Shown: positions 1 through 10,103, counted from the first letter of the stretch. The stretch: DNA of 64,000 nt from Opitutales bacterium (GCA_018607135.1 JABBCA010000105.1:84785-148784); one strand, 5' to 3'. A program made the numbers and translations. Notes: generated by a model not told the origin, from the letters alone.

Positions 1-2
1 TT

Positions 3-584
3 CAAGCGCAGCATTCGGTGCCGAATTCAGTGCATTATTGTGGTATTGATTTAACTTCTGAAGGCTTGTTGCGCTCCTATTCGCGGCATGCGCAAGAGCT
101 GATTTCTCTACAGCGCGAGGCCATGCAGGCGCAAGGCACTGTTGGGTTCTCGTATCGTAAAATTGATTTTGATACGATTGGGAAAGTGGAGGCTGCGACC
201 TTACCTTTTGCAGACGCAAGTGTTCACAAGATTTGCAGCAGCTTAGTGCTTTCTTATCTGCAAGAGCCAGAACATCTGATGCGAGAATGTTATCGAGTTT
301 TACAGGCTGATGGCGTCGCAGTTTTTTCGACAATGAAGCCCGGGTGCGATATGACAGTGTTGTATCATGATTATGTGACACAGGATACGAAAGTGCATGC
401 AGAAAAGGATGCGGCGGACCTTTTGAGCGCAGCAGGGCGCATTAAATTGAAGAAGGATGCGGGTGTGTATGCGTTCTTTGATTTTGAGGAGTTGGAATAT
501 TTGGCTCGTAAGGCAGGTTTTTCGAAAGTTAACTGTGTGCGTTCTTTCGGTGGACAGGCTAACGTGATCCGAGTTGTGAAGTGA
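3..584 (+). CDS. SAM-dependent methyltransferase, 5'-truncated by window edge
   Basis: The reading frame is open to the left edge, so the gene starts outside the window; the GTG at 18 is probably internal. What remains (about 190 residues) looks like the C-terminal two thirds of a class I methyltransferase: an acidic end of strand 2 (CGIDLTSEGL, where the ribose of SAM is bound), an acidic-loop region (LPFADASVHKICSSLVLSYL, the usual post-motif region of ubiquinone/biotin-type methyltransferases) and a VLQADGVAVFST strand. The glycine-rich motif I must lie upstream. The substrate cannot be told. The stop overlaps the start of the following kinase gene (ATGA), so it is probably co-transcribed with the signalling genes. 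Confidence 0.75.
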   Translation, partial: QAQHSVPNSVHYCGIDLTSEGLLRSYSRHAQELISLQREAMQAQGTVGFSYRKIDFDTIGKVEAATLPFADASVHKICSSLVLSYLQEPEHLMRECYRVLQADGVAVFSTMKPGCDMTVLYHDYVTQDTKVHAEKDAADLLSAAGRIKLKKDAGVYAFFDFEELEYLARKAGFSKVNCVRSFGGQANVIRVVK

Positions 585-2728
585 ATACCTACTTAATCAT
601 ATCATCGATAGCGAATTGCCTAGCCGCATTGTTGCTGGTTGGGAATATTCTCTCGTCGAGGCGTAGGAACCCAGTTGCCTATCGTTTCGTATGGTTTTTA
701 GTTTCGGTTGCTGGATGGGCAGGTGCATATGTATTCTGGCGTTATTCGAGTAGTGAAGAAAGCGCACTGTTGTTTTGTAAGATACTCACGAGTTTTTCCA
801 TTTTCATTTCTTTGACCTTGTATGACTTCTGCTTAAAGCTGAGTGGTAAGCTTGGCCGATTGAGCGTCGGCTTTGGATACATTGTTGGCTTAGTGATTGT
901 GGGACTGACAGTAGGTGGTTCGATCGTTGCTGGAGTCTCATCAAAACATGGGCATACGTTTTGGCCAGATGCAGGACCGTTGATGCCCTTGTATCTTATG
1001 TTTTTTGCGGGCTACTTATTGGCGAGTGGTTGGATACTTGTGGTGAACTGTCGGTATCATTTAGGGGCTCGTTCAAAAGACTCACTGTTTGTATTATTTG
1101 TCTGTTGCATTGGCTTTATCGGGGGTGCGACGAATTTCCCGCTCTGGTTTGATATTCCAGTTCAGCCCTATGGGAATGGCTTGGTCGCGGTTTATGTCCT
1201 TTTGATGGGATATGGCTTGTATGAAAATCGCTATCTAAAGGTTGGGGTGGATCTTTACCGTTTCATCATTAGTGCGTCGCTGAGTGTTTCCGCGGCGGTT
1301 TTTTATACGCTGATCTTCGGTTTTTATCAGTCTTACATTGGTAGTGAAGTGACCCAAAGTGGTTTGTGGCTGCAAGGGGTGTGGGCGTTTTTTGTAAGTG
1401 CTTTAATCTTTTGGGGTGTGCCCCGTTTGAAGCTACTGGTAGAAATTGCGTTTGCTCGGGTTTTTCAAAACGGTTTGAACGATGCCATCGTTTCTCTGAA
1501 GACATTACCCTCACGGATTGCGGATCTTTTGGATGAGCAAGAAGTTCTCTCGGAGGTTCAATCGACAATTGTTTCCTCCTTGGAAGTCGATCGTGTGGCT
1601 ATCTTGCGATTGGATTCATTGAGTGGATACTACCGCTGCGTCTGTGCGACCGATGCGTTCAGTCTTGGGGTTGAAGCATTTGAGCTGGAGCCAAACAGCG
1701 CATTGATTGAAGGCATCGCCCAGCAACCGAAATGTTTGGTCTTGGATCAAATTTTTGAAGAGCTCTCGCCCATTTACTATGCAAGCTTGGTAGATTTACG
1801 TAATCGTTTCGATCTATCAGTGATCGTGCCGATTTTTGTGGGACATGAAATTTTTGGTCTCATCTTGATCGGAAGGCCGAAGCATATGAAACTATGGCGC
1901 GGTGAAGAGTCTTCAATGTTGTTTAATATCGGAGCTCAAGTCGGATTGAATTTTCGCACGCGTGATATCGAGCGACGTGCGAACGAAGTGGATAAACTAG
2001 TGGCACTAGGAACGATGGCTGCCGGACTCTCGCACGAGATTCGAAATCCACTGGTATCGGTTCAAACTATGGCTTCGTTGATACAGTCTGGTAAGTCGAT
2101 CGATGCGGTCTCGAAAGATTTTAAAGAAGTCCTTCTGCGAGATGTTAAACGTATCGGAAGCATCGTAGAAGGTGTGGCTTCTTACTCTCAAAATCAACAA
2201 GTGCGCAAGGTCCCTGTTTCAATTGTAGATGCCGTCCACGCAAGTGTGGCGATTTACCAGAAGCTTGCGGAGGATGCTGGAGTGGCACTCACGCTGGAAT
2301 ATTCAGATGAGCAGTCGACTGTGGTCTTAGGTAGTTACGATCAATTGGTGCAGGTGTTTAATAACTTAATTGAAAACGCGTTGCATGCCTTACGTTCGGT
2401 GGAGCATCCCAAGTTGTTGATACAGGTGAACCCACGAAGCAGCCTGGGGCATCGCCGTAAAAACTTGGTCGAGGTATTGGTAGTTGATAACGGGCCTGGA
2501 GTGCCCGCGGCCATAGTGAGTCGTGTTTTTGACCCTTTCATTACTTCGAAAGATACGGGGGATCGCGAGGATCAGCACGGTATGGGCTTGGGCCTAGCGA
2601 TTACAAAACGTATCATTGATAGATTAGGCGGTGTGATCAGTGTGTGCAATTTACCCCAAGGAGGCGCGAAGTTTATCGTGTCTTTGAAAGTCTTTAATTC
2701 GGAGGAGCGTCATGGCGAAGTCGAATAA
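581..2728 (+). CDS. membrane sensor histidine kinase with GAF domain (PrsK-like)
   Basis: This is a 715-residue sensor kinase. The first ~290 residues contain seven to nine hydrophobic segments, resembling the N-terminal multi-TM sensor module of PrsK/7TM-type kinases. A GAF-like region follows (about 300-460), then a HisKA dimerisation domain with the phospho-accepting histidine in LSHEIRNPLVSVQT, and a HATPase_c domain with N box (NLIENALHAL), G1 box (VVDNGPGVP) and F/G2 boxes (DPFITSKDTG, GMGLGLAITKRII). It should autophosphorylate at the inner membrane and pass phosphate to a receiver. It overlaps the preceding methyltransferase by 4 bp and the next gene by 17 bp, implying translational coupling. 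The signal sensed is unknown. Confidence 0.9.
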   Translation: MNTYLIISSIANCLAALLLVGNILSSRRRNPVAYRFVWFLVSVAGWAGAYVFWRYSSSEESALLFCKILTSFSIFISLTLYDFCLKLSGKLGRLSVGFGYIVGLVIVGLTVGGSIVAGVSSKHGHTFWPDAGPLMPLYLMFFAGYLLASGWILVVNCRYHLGARSKDSLFVLFVCCIGFIGGATNFPLWFDIPVQPYGNGLVAVYVLLMGYGLYENRYLKVGVDLYRFIISASLSVSAAVFYTLIFGFYQSYIGSEVTQSGLWLQGVWAFFVSALIFWGVPRLKLLVEIAFARVFQNGLNDAIVSLKTLPSRIADLLDEQEVLSEVQSTIVSSLEVDRVAILRLDSLSGYYRCVCATDAFSLGVEAFELEPNSALIEGIAQQPKCLVLDQIFEELSPIYYASLVDLRNRFDLSVIVPIFVGHEIFGLILIGRPKHMKLWRGEESSMLFNIGAQVGLNFRTRDIERRANEVDKLVALGTMAAGLSHEIRNPLVSVQTMASLIQSGKSIDAVSKDFKEVLLRDVKRIGSIVEGVASYSQNQQVRKVPVSIVDAVHASVAIYQKLAEDAGVALTLEYSDEQSTVVLGSYDQLVQVFNNLIENALHALRSVEHPKLLIQVNPRSSLGHRRKNLVEVLVVDNGPGVPAAIVSRVFDPFITSKDTGDREDQHGMGLGLAITKRIIDRLGGVISVCNLPQGGAKFIVSLKVFNSEERHGEVE

Positions 2729-4145
2729 AGTGAAGCATGGACGCGTGGTTCAACTGGCGTCTGAGCCGCCAGCTCTGGCTGGGGATTACCTGCGGGCGTT
2801 TACAGCTGCGCTATCCAAGTTTAATGATTTCGATGCCTTCCTAGAGCGATTAAAGTTGGTGGTGTCTGAGGATGCGTATCTAGACGGGAGGGCGGTGCTG
2901 ACGGAGTCTTCGTTGCTCAAAGCAGAGCTTCCTGACTTTGAGAATCTCTCGGCAGGTGCGACGGTCGTGGCAGTTTCTGGGGCAGCGGGTAATATGGGAT
3001 ACTTAAAGTATGCTGGACGCAAAGATACGCAGCTCTTTGGTGCTGAAGATTTGCACCTATTGGGATCGATCGCTGGTTTTGTTGGGGCATTGATTCAGCA
3101 AGCGCAGGAGTCTCGACGAAAGACCAAGGTAGAGCAGGTGCTGCATTATTTGATGAATCGCTTACCCCTAGGGGTCGTGTGTATGAACGGAGGAAATGAG
3201 CTGATGGTTCAGAGCCAACAAGCAGAACGGCTGTTGGGAGATGAAGGCGTAACACGTTTAACTAACGCTGCGGAGTTCAATGAGGATGCAAAGTTGAAAG
3301 TTCAGTTTCACTTGGTCGTCGACGGACGGTTGTTATTCGCGGAGGGGCGTCAGTTTACAATCGCCTCTGGCGAATACCTGAAGGTCTTTGTCATTTATGA
3401 TTTATCAAAATCTCGCGAGACACTCATGATGCACCTTGAGCGAGAGGCGTATCGCAGCGAGTCGCGTGGAACCCCAGTTACGATTGCATTACTGGAGTCT
3501 AACGAAGTGGCAGGAGCAATCTATTCAAAGGCAAAGGAAGCAGCCAGTCAGATGCTACTTTCGCCAGATCAAGTTCAGCCCTTGGATGCGAATCGTTGTG
3601 CCTTGGTCTTTACTGGCAAACCACTTGTGCTGGTTCGTTATTTACTGAGGCAGATGCGTTTTATTCGCGAATCGAAGGGATTGAACGCCGCGGTCGTTGC
3701 TTATGATCAGGGTGTGTTATCAGATATGCCTGCAGAAACTTGGGTGGCGCGAGCGATTGCAAAACTACGACCGGCAGCTTCAAGTTTATTGCCAAGGTTC
3801 ATCGCGATGGATCGCTACCCGTCGGTGGTGGATTCACTGGCCCTGACACTTGCAGATCGTTGTGAGCTAGAAGAATGCCTAAATTTAGACGAGTCAATAA
3901 GGCGGATTGAGTCCGGCGATTTTGACGGTATGTTCTATGACTTGGATGCTTCCAGTCCGCAGCAACTACTTCAGTTGAAACGAGCGGCGGCCGTATGTGG
4001 TGCAGAGTTTAAGTTTTATTTTTGCACCTGTAGGCGCCGTTCCATGGTGGATCCTAACTTTGCGATCATGGAGACAGAGGTGGTCTTGCAGAAGCCGTTT
4101 CTCGCGGGTGAAGTGTCGGAGGTCTTTGCGCTCGATTTTGAATGA
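2712..4145 (+). CDS. GAF/PAS-like protein with degenerate C-terminal receiver
   Basis: I do not recognise a named family. The 477-residue protein has no membrane segment. Residues ~30-130 end in a GAF-like pattern (FGAEDLHLLGSIAGFVGALI); ~140-230 looks PAS-like (LPLGVVCMNGGNELMVQSQQ). The last ~110 residues resemble a receiver domain: an acidic DGMFYDLDASSP strand end where the phospho-aspartate would lie and a final QKPF matching the conserved Lys-Pro of receivers, but the N-terminal acidic pair is not evident, so it may be a pseudo-receiver. The gene overlaps the kinase upstream and is followed after 50 bp by a receiver-kinase gene, so it is probably an accessory component of the same signalling system. 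Confidence 0.6.
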   Translation: MAKSNKVKHGRVVQLASEPPALAGDYLRAFTAALSKFNDFDAFLERLKLVVSEDAYLDGRAVLTESSLLKAELPDFENLSAGATVVAVSGAAGNMGYLKYAGRKDTQLFGAEDLHLLGSIAGFVGALIQQAQESRRKTKVEQVLHYLMNRLPLGVVCMNGGNELMVQSQQAERLLGDEGVTRLTNAAEFNEDAKLKVQFHLVVDGRLLFAEGRQFTIASGEYLKVFVIYDLSKSRETLMMHLEREAYRSESRGTPVTIALLESNEVAGAIYSKAKEAASQMLLSPDQVQPLDANRCALVFTGKPLVLVRYLLRQMRFIRESKGLNAAVVAYDQGVLSDMPAETWVARAIAKLRPAASSLLPRFIAMDRYPSVVDSLALTLADRCELEECLNLDESIRRIESGDFDGMFYDLDASSPQQLLQLKRAAAVCGAEFKFYFCTCRRRSMVDPNFAIMETEVVLQKPFLAGEVSEVFALDFE

Positions 4146-4195
4146 GCATGACTGCACGATGGAATCATAAACATCGATTTTAACTAACCTATACT

Positions 4196-5323
4196 ATGTC
4201 AGAAATTAAGCAAAACACTTCTTTGAGACGCATGCTCGTAGTCGATGACGAAGAGGGGCCGCGTCAGTCATTGAATATGATTTTTTCGGATGACTTCGAT
4301 GTGACGGTTGCGTCCTCGGGGGAAGAGGCGATAGAGCTCTTTAAGCGGAAGTCGTTTAATATCGTGATTACGGATATTCGTATGCGTGGTTTAAGTGGTA
4401 TCGACGTGTTGCGCGAGGTGAAGCAAAACGATCCGAATGCCGAGGTAATTGTATTGACTGCGTTTGAAACTTTGGAGACTGCGCGACAGGCAATCAGCTT
4501 GGGCGCGTCGGAGTATTTAAAGAAGCCTTTTGATTTGAATCATATCCAGGAGGTCGTCGATCGATGCTATCGGAGCTACTTATTCGCGACGAAACAGGAG
4601 GAGATTGTGCGGCAAGGTGTGAATGCGGCGAAGACTAATTTTCTGGAAATTGTTAGCCATGAATTGAATACACCGATGAATGGTATTCTCGGTTTTATTG
4701 AGCTTTTAAAAGACACCCATTTGGATGAAGAGCAGGACGAGTATGTCAGCACCATCCATGATTGTAGTGTGAAGTATTTTGAGCACGTGCAGGACATTTT
4801 GACGTATGCAAAACTCACTGCAAGTGAGAGCGAGATGTCCAACAGTTCCTTTAATCCCGTGACAATGGTCTTGAAGTTGCTCAATGAAACTAGGCCCAAG
4901 GCGGGTGTGTCGCTGGATTCTGATTTGCCACCGAGCTTACCAGCCTATGTTTCTGGTGCGGAGCAAGAGATTCGTATCGTTGTGCGTAAGTTGTTGCAGA
5001 ATGCAGTGAAGTTTACTGAGTCGGGCAGTGTTTCGCTGAAGATGAGTGCGCAGCCAATCTCAAGTAGTCAGGTGAAGTTGAGTTACCATGTGATGGATAC
5101 TGGCACGGGAATCGAGCCCAGTTGGATCGAAGAGGGGAAGATTTTTGATGCATTTACTCAGGGAGATTCGTCGTCGCGCCGTTTATATGAAGGGCTGGGT
5201 TTAGGGCTTGCTTTGTGCAAGGCGCTTGCAGATCGAATGAAAGGAAATTTATCGGTGGAAAGCGCACTCGGGCAGGGGTGCGTGTTTACGTTTTCGGTCG
5301 TGGTGCGCGAGGAAGAAAGTTAA
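4196..5323 (+). CDS. response regulator-histidine kinase hybrid (REC-HisKA-HATPase)
   Basis: The domain order is inverted relative to classical hybrids: an N-terminal receiver (acidic VVDDEE, phospho-aspartate in [12 protein letters not shown], switch threonine in VLTAFE, lysine in YLKKPFD) is followed by HisKA ([20 protein letters not shown], His active site) and HATPase_c ([13 protein letters not shown] box, [25 protein letters not shown]). There is no membrane segment and no DNA-binding domain, so output is probably by further phosphotransfer. It lies 50 bp after the GAF/pseudo-receiver gene and is likely to accept phosphate from the membrane kinase encoded upstream. Confidence 0.9.
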   Translation: MSEIKQNTSLRRMLVVDDEEGPRQSLNMIFSDDFDVTVASSGEEAIELFKRKSFNIVITDIRMRGLSGIDVLREVKQNDPNAEVIVLTAFETLETARQAISLGASEYLKKPFDLNHIQEVVDRCYRSYLFATKQEEIVRQGVNAAKTNFLEIVSHELNTPMNGILGFIELLKDTHLDEEQDEYVSTIHDCSVKYFEHVQDILTYAKLTASESEMSNSSFNPVTMVLKLLNETRPKAGVSLDSDLPPSLPAYVSGAEQEIRIVVRKLLQNAVKFTESGSVSLKMSAQPISSSQVKLSYHVMDTGTGIEPSWIEEGKIFDAFTQGDSSSRRLYEGLGLGLALCKALADRMKGNLSVESALGQGCVFTFSVVVREEES

Positions 5324-5433
5324 TGGCTGAGCGCGGCCGATCTCGGTGGGTAACTTTCCATTTGCAAATTCACGAAAGTTCACCAACCTGCGCAGCTTTT
5401 TGACAAATCCGTCACAAAGAGGATCTTAGGTTC

Positions 5434-5832
5434 ATGCAAGTTACATTACTCAAATCAAAGCTGCTTCGCGCAGAGGTTACAGACTGCGCCCTTCACTATG
5501 AAGGTAGTCTTGCGATTGATGCTGCGTTGATGGAGCAGATTGGCCTAGTTCCTTATGAGAAAATACTTGTGGCTAACATTGCAAATGGTGAGCGCTTAGA
5601 GACTTACGCAATTGAGGCGCCTAAAGGTTCGCACATCATTTCACTGAATGGTGCTGCGGCGCATAAGGGGCAAAAGGGGGACTTGTTGGTCATTATGTCC
5701 TTCGCTCAATTTGAGGCCGAAGAGGCAAAAAGCTGGAAGCCTAAGGTGCTCGTGCTCGCAGATGGCAACAAACGCGTGGTTCGTGCGGACAACATCCTCG
5801 TAGCTGAAGACGTTTTTAAGGACTGCCAGTAA
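5434..5832 (+). CDS. panD: aspartate 1-decarboxylase (proenzyme)
   Basis: PanD makes beta-alanine from L-aspartate for pantothenate and CoA synthesis. The 132-residue protein has the family length and the self-processing site: HYEGSLAID, with cleavage expected between Gly24 and Ser25 to give the pyruvoyl group. The [13 protein letters not shown] and [14 protein letters not shown] segments match the conserved core. No other pantothenate gene is adjacent; it sits 110 bp after the signalling operon in the same orientation and is probably transcribed separately. Confidence 0.93.
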   Translation: MQVTLLKSKLLRAEVTDCALHYEGSLAIDAALMEQIGLVPYEKILVANIANGERLETYAIEAPKGSHIISLNGAAAHKGQKGDLLVIMSFAQFEAEEAKSWKPKVLVLADGNKRVVRADNILVAEDVFKDCQ

Positions 5833-6330
5833 AGGATCGGGGAGTGCTGTAAATCAGGCACTCTTGTCTGACTCTCCCCCAGGGCGGTCCGTAAGTCACG
5901 AATTGGCAGAATACTTTTCTGACCAGGCGTGTTTATTTGGGGCGAGGGATGTTACCTCATCTTAGTCGAATTACGTCTGTAATGGCACCGCCTTAAGCGA
6001 ATTTTCAGTAGATTTACTGCCAAGCGTAGTCCTAAAGAACCGGCGTTACTGCAGAGCCATTCGGGGGTCTAAGGAGCAAGGACATTCCTGTCCTTGTCTC
6101 TCGACGAGCATAACCCAAACCCGGCGGACACGAATGTCCGTCCCCCTGACTCCTATTCTGACTCTCCAGTGTATCCGCCACTGAATGGTCAGGTAGGCGT
6201 GTCGAAATTACACTTTGAACCTGCTTTTTGCCTAATGCGACTCATGTCTCATTAGTCGCGGGAGGTTATATAAGTGACTATTTGTCAGTCGATTGTATAT
6301 TTTTTCGGGGCCAAGCTTCTGATACCTTTA
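5833..6330. other. non-coding region with short palindromes
   Basis: No gene was found in the ~500 bp between panD and the Fur box. It contains two compact palindromes, AAGGACATTCCTGTCCTT at 6078-6095 and CGGACACGAATGTCCG at 6125-6140, resembling the GGACA/TGTCC hairpins also found near 10.1 kb. An isolated GCCACTG (6179-6185) recalls the B12 box, but the remaining conserved parts of a cobalamin riboswitch are absent. Confidence 0.5.
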
Positions 6331-6349
6331 ATAATGAGAATGATTCTCA
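6331..6349 (+). promoter_or_regulatory. Fur box upstream of TonB receptor
   Basis: The core TGAGAATGATTCTCA (6335-6349) is a perfect 7-1-7 inverted repeat; the surrounding 19-mer (6330-6348) agrees with the canonical Fur box at 15 of 19 positions. It lies about 45-55 bp upstream of the TonB receptor start, in a position expected for iron-dependent repression. A Fur-family regulator is encoded just downstream of the receptor. Confidence 0.75.
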
Positions 6350-6391
6350 ACGATCATTTTATTTGATTTTGTTGGATGGAGCGCGCTTTCT

Positions 6392-8332
6392 GTGCCGCTT
6401 CTTATGAAACGACCGAATACAAATAGTTATCGTCATGCGCTGAGTAGCCTTGTTGCGAGCTTTACACTAGCCGCACCTCTGGTGGCGCAATCAAATGCGA
6501 GCAATGAAGTCATGATGGCGGGCGAATTGGCACCGACTGTGGTAGTCGTCACACGCACGCCGGTTGCTATCGACGAGGTATCTCCATCGGTTGCTTATAT
6601 TTCCTCCGATGAAATGGAAGTGTATCAAGATCGTCGTTTGGTGGATGTGCTCAAGCGCCAACCAGGGGTCGTGCTGAATACCAGTGGCGCAAGTGGCTCA
6701 CTCACTTCTTTATTTTTACGTGGCACGAATAGCGATCACACGGGGTTCTTTTTGGACGGCCGTCGACTCAATTCTGGATTTGGCAACCAATACAATCTCG
6801 AGTTCCTCGCCTTGGATAATCTAGCCAGTGCGCAGGTGCTTCGGGGGGCCTCCTCGGTCAATTATGGTTCCAGTGGTATCGGCGGTGTGGTGAATCTTGA
6901 AACTCGCTCCGATCTCGGTGCTTCAGTTTCGGATGCATTCATCGAAGCAGAAATCGGTAGCAACGAGAGTCGACGTGGTGCGTTTTCGGCGTCCTTTGCC
7001 GAGGATAGCTGGGCGTTCAGTATTGGCGCTAGCGCATTTTCTACCGACAATGAGCGACCCAATGACGAGTTTGAAGGGCTGAGCCTGAACACACGTTTTG
7101 ATTATCAACTAACTGACACCTTGACCTTCGAGCTACTTGGCACTGTGACGGATGCCGAGAAGGAGTTGCCCGATGAACGGGCACGGCAGAACTTTACCGA
7201 TGTGGGTGACACTGAGTCGTGGTTGATCTCACCTGGCTTGCGTTACGAGAATGGCGACTGGTCTGGGCAGTTCTTTTACTCTCGTAGCCAACTCACTACT
7301 AAAACCAAAACCTTTGAGTATGGGTTTTCGGCACCGTTCCCATCTGGTTTTGCACAGGTCAAAAACGATGTCAAATCAGATGAGCTGTATTTACAAATCA
7401 ACTACGCCGGTATCGAAGATGTTCTGTTTAGCACTGGTGTCGTGTATCGAAAAGACGAAGCCTATAACAGTAACCTCGATTCGTATGATTTGTCGCTCCC
7501 AGCTCGCTCGTTCAATGGGAGCTTTGAGCAACTCGGTGCTTGGTCGCAAGTGCAATGGCAGTTGACTGAAGCGTTCGGGCTTCGACTTGGCGGACGCTAT
7601 GATGCGTATAGCGATTTTGATGAATCATGGAATGGTAGTGCTGAAGTGATCTACGAGCTTGCGGATCAAGGGCTCACACTCTTTGCAAAACTCGCCAGTT
7701 CTTACGCGGCTCCATCAGCTGGGGATGTGGCTTTCGACGGAGATCCTTCGGGCACTCCGCTCGGTCCAGAAGAGTCGGTCTCGTATGAGTTCGGGTTGAA
7801 GCAAGTGCTGTTGGATGATTCCTTGCAGATCGCAGTGGTTGCCTTTCGCAATGAGATCGAAGACCTTATTGGCTACGCGGGCTTAGATGCGTTCAATGTG
7901 AATGAAGCCACCACCGAAGGTATTGAGCTGTCGATTGACTATGCAGCCACCGATAAGATTGATCTAGGTCTGGCATATACCTATCTCACCGCCACGGATG
8001 ACGAAAACGGAGTGCACTTGTTGCGTCGACCGCGGCATATGTTACAAGCATCCGCGTTCTATCGTCCGACTGAGTCCTTGCAATTTGGCATTACTGGGAC
8101 AGGCTATGCGGGTCGTGAGGATGCAAGTTTTGGCCCTCCACCAGACTTCGATAGGATCCGCGCAGACCAAGAAGATTACTTTGTGGTTGAATTGCTGATC
8201 GACTGGCAAGCCACTGAACAACTGAGCTTTTTTGCACGTGCCGAAAACTTGTTTGATGAGAAGTATGAGTCCGTCCTCGGCTATCCAGCGCTAGGCCGCA
8301 CTGGCTCTATCGGTGCTCGTTGGACCTTTTAA
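6392..8332 (+). CDS. TonB-dependent outer-membrane receptor, BtuB-like
   Basis: The 646-residue protein has a signal peptide (about residues 1-33), a plug domain (VVVVTRTPVAIDE, then SLTSLFLRGTNSDHTGFFLDGRRL and VLRGASSVNYGSSGIGGVVNLETR) and a 22-strand-type barrel ending in the terminal aromatic signal GARWTF. Sequence patterns in the plug are closest to BtuB and related siderophore receptors. The start is uncertain: GTG at 6392 is well spaced from a GGATGGAG Shine-Dalgarno; ATG at 6404 gives a more conventional signal peptide. The Fur box ahead argues for an iron chelate; BtuB similarity and the nearby PduO-like protein argue for cobalamin. Confidence 0.88.
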   Translation: MPLLMKRPNTNSYRHALSSLVASFTLAAPLVAQSNASNEVMMAGELAPTVVVVTRTPVAIDEVSPSVAYISSDEMEVYQDRRLVDVLKRQPGVVLNTSGASGSLTSLFLRGTNSDHTGFFLDGRRLNSGFGNQYNLEFLALDNLASAQVLRGASSVNYGSSGIGGVVNLETRSDLGASVSDAFIEAEIGSNESRRGAFSASFAEDSWAFSIGASAFSTDNERPNDEFEGLSLNTRFDYQLTDTLTFELLGTVTDAEKELPDERARQNFTDVGDTESWLISPGLRYENGDWSGQFFYSRSQLTTKTKTFEYGFSAPFPSGFAQVKNDVKSDELYLQINYAGIEDVLFSTGVVYRKDEAYNSNLDSYDLSLPARSFNGSFEQLGAWSQVQWQLTEAFGLRLGGRYDAYSDFDESWNGSAEVIYELADQGLTLFAKLASSYAAPSAGDVAFDGDPSGTPLGPEESVSYEFGLKQVLLDDSLQIAVVAFRNEIEDLIGYAGLDAFNVNEATTEGIELSIDYAATDKIDLGLAYTYLTATDDENGVHLLRRPRHMLQASAFYRPTESLQFGITGTGYAGREDASFGPPPDFDRIRADQEDYFVVELLIDWQATEQLSFFARAENLFDEKYESVLGYPALGRTGSIGARWTF

Positions 8333-8880
8333 TCGATCCGAATCGTAGGGCCTGTGCTCGCAAAGCGCCGCTGTATGATAAGCCGAAGGGCTTCTTGTGT
8401 TGTCACGGCATCGATCAGAGAGAGCCTACGATTGGGGTATATTAAATGGATTTGTCTGCGGTGTAGAAAAGAAAATGAAAAACAGAATTTTAAACCACCC
8501 GCTTCGCTAGAGATCGCAGAGAGCACAGAGGGGAAGCGAATAGATGGCTCCCGTGCTCTCTAATGAGGAAGCACCGATGCATGCTCTAGCAGGCGTAGCA
8601 ATGGGCGGTAAGGGAAAGTAGACAGGCACAGAGAAGGCACTCGACCAGTTGATAGTGGTCAGCCAGATTCGGACTACATTCAGTCTAGATAGTCAATGCG
8701 AGATCACGCGCTCGTGTTGGGATAACCCGATTGGCTCGCGTCGACTTACTCCTCGCGTATATAACTCTGCGTTGGGATCACCCTTAAGTTTATGCTAATT
8801 CGGTCTTGAGCCCTTTCCTGCTTCTATATTCTAACTCCTTCCATCTAACTTCTTCGGAGCTTTGCTCCGCAACGCTCCGA
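8333..8880. other. non-coding region; micro-repeats and a hairpin abutting the fur-like gene
   Basis: No gene recognised. Around 8510-8535 the words GATCGCAGAGAGCACAGAGGG form the kind of quasi-repetitive intergenic text common in Verrucomicrobiota and Planctomycetota. A perfect hairpin, CGGAGC-TTT-GCTCCG (8855-8869), lies 11 bp before the fur-like start, where a Shine-Dalgarno would be expected, and a second CTCCGA follows it; it could control translation, but no partner molecule is evident. Confidence 0.4.
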
Positions 8881-9252
8881 ATGCAACTCACTCAGCAACG
8901 CCAAGCAATCATCGACGTCCTCAAAGAAGCAGGGCGGCCGTTGACACGTGACGAGATCTTAAGCTTCGGACGTATGAAGCTACCGAAGCTAGGATCGGCG
9001 ACGGTGGATCGAGCGATTCGCGAGATGCGGGATCACTTTCAAATTATCGGGGTCGAGTTCCCAGGTCAAGCACGTCGCTACGAGCTACCTGCCGAGCATG
9101 AGCATCCGCACTTTGTGTGTCGTCTTTGCGACAAGGTGTTCGATATTCCAATCAAGACTCAGCTTCCCGAAATCAAGGCACCTAAAGGCTTTTTAATCAC
9201 GGGAGGCGAAGTGATCTATTCAGGCACTTGCCCAGAGTGTTTAAAGAGATAG
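8881..9252 (+). CDS. Fur-family metal-dependent transcriptional regulator
   Basis: The 123-residue protein has an N-terminal winged helix ([20 protein letters not shown], then [12 protein letters not shown]) and a C-terminal metal-binding domain with [16 protein letters not shown] and a final CPEC, the paired CxxC zinc site of the Fur/Zur/PerR family. I chose ATG 8881 because it begins exactly at the family start ([10 protein letters not shown]); a longer frame from 8806 would add residues without similarity. Its position next to a Fur-boxed TonB receptor suggests it regulates this uptake locus; whether iron or zinc is sensed cannot be read. Confidence 0.88.
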   Translation: MQLTQQRQAIIDVLKEAGRPLTRDEILSFGRMKLPKLGSATVDRAIREMRDHFQIIGVEFPGQARRYELPAEHEHPHFVCRLCDKVFDIPIKTQLPEIKAPKGFLITGGEVIYSGTCPECLKR

Positions 9253-9350
9253 TCGGGCGCAACTTGGAGAATGCCTTGAGCTTGTCGAAATGGATGCGCC
9301 CGCTTTGGTCGAATACATGTGAAGTGTCAGATCGGAATGAGACAACGTTC

Positions 9351-10103
9351 TTAATCAAAGTGCTCGCAGCCGAAGGCTTGGGCTAGGGTGTTGTCTTTGG
9401 AGAGGGTGTCTGGGGTGGTGCGGGTGAGTTGGCCGTCTTCGGATAGGATCCAGATGGTGTCGGCGAAACGGAGGGCGAGTTCTAGATCGTGGGTGGAGAT
9501 GAGGAGGCTGAGTTGTTTGTCTTTGGCTAAGCTTTTGAGCAAGCGCATGAGTTCGGCTTTTCTGGGCAAGTCTAGGAATGCGGTGGGCTCGTCGAGTAGC
9601 ATGATTGTTGCTTCTTGGGCGAGCGCGCGGGCGATGGAAACTTTTTGTCGCTCTCCGTCGCTGAGTTCGGCGACTTGTCGCTTGGCGAGTGCTTGGGCGC
9701 CGACAGCTTGTAGGGCATTGTCGATACATTCGTGGTCGTGGGCGCTGAGTCCGCCGAGCCATCCGGAATAGGGGTGACGACCGAGTGAAACGAGTGTTTG
9801 GGCATCCATCATGCCTGCTGGATGGTTTTCGGTGAGCACGACGCTCACGCGTTTCGCGCGTTCGCGTGGGCTGATCTCGGTGTAGTTACTTCCTTTGAGT
9901 TTCAGCTCGCCGCTGAGCGGTGCTTGCATGCCCGCCAGCGTGCGAATGAGGGTGGATTTCCCTACGCCGTTGGGGCCGAGCAGGCAGACGAGTTCGCCTG
10001 CGTTTAAGGCAAGGTCGAGGGCATCGGCCAAGGTCTTTGTGTTACCTTTGTGGGTATAACCGATGCTGAGCTGCTTGGCTTGTAACTGTGGGTCTGCTGG
10101 CAT
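9351..10103 (-). CDS. FecE/BtuD-type ABC transporter ATPase
   Basis: Cytoplasmic ATPase of a periplasmic-binding-protein-dependent importer for iron chelates, haem or cobalamin. Visible motifs: Walker [20 protein letters not shown] signature [15 protein letters not shown], Walker [14 protein letters not shown] and a switch histidine in [10 protein letters not shown]. The 250-residue length is normal. It is the last gene of the minus-strand set binding protein-permease-ATPase, separated from the permease by 135 bp carrying an inverted repeat, and converges on the fur-like gene. Confidence 0.92.
   Translation of the reverse strand: MPADPQLQAKQLSIGYTHKGNTKTLADALDLALNAGELVCLLGPNGVGKSTLIRTLAGMQAPLSGELKLKGSNYTEISPRERAKRVSVVLTENHPAGMMDAQTLVSLGRHPYSGWLGGLSAHDHECIDNALQAVGAQALAKRQVAELSDGERQKVSIARALAQEATIMLLDEPTAFLDLPRKAELMRLLKSLAKDKQLSLLISTHDLELALRFADTIWILSEDGQLTRTTPDTLSKDNTLAQAFGCEHFD

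Noticed and set aside
1269..1568. Antisense 99-residue frame within the first kinase gene
   Set aside because: No start signal or similarity, entirely inside a well-supported gene.
5840..6330. Cobalamin riboswitch before the TonB receptor
   Set aside because: Only an isolated GCCACTG resembles the B12 box; the other conserved blocks and spacing are missing, while a Fur box is present.
9254..9302. CGGGCGCA...TGCGCCCG stem as a terminator between the fur-like and ATPase genes
   Set aside because: The loop is over 30 nt and no T-run follows on either strand.
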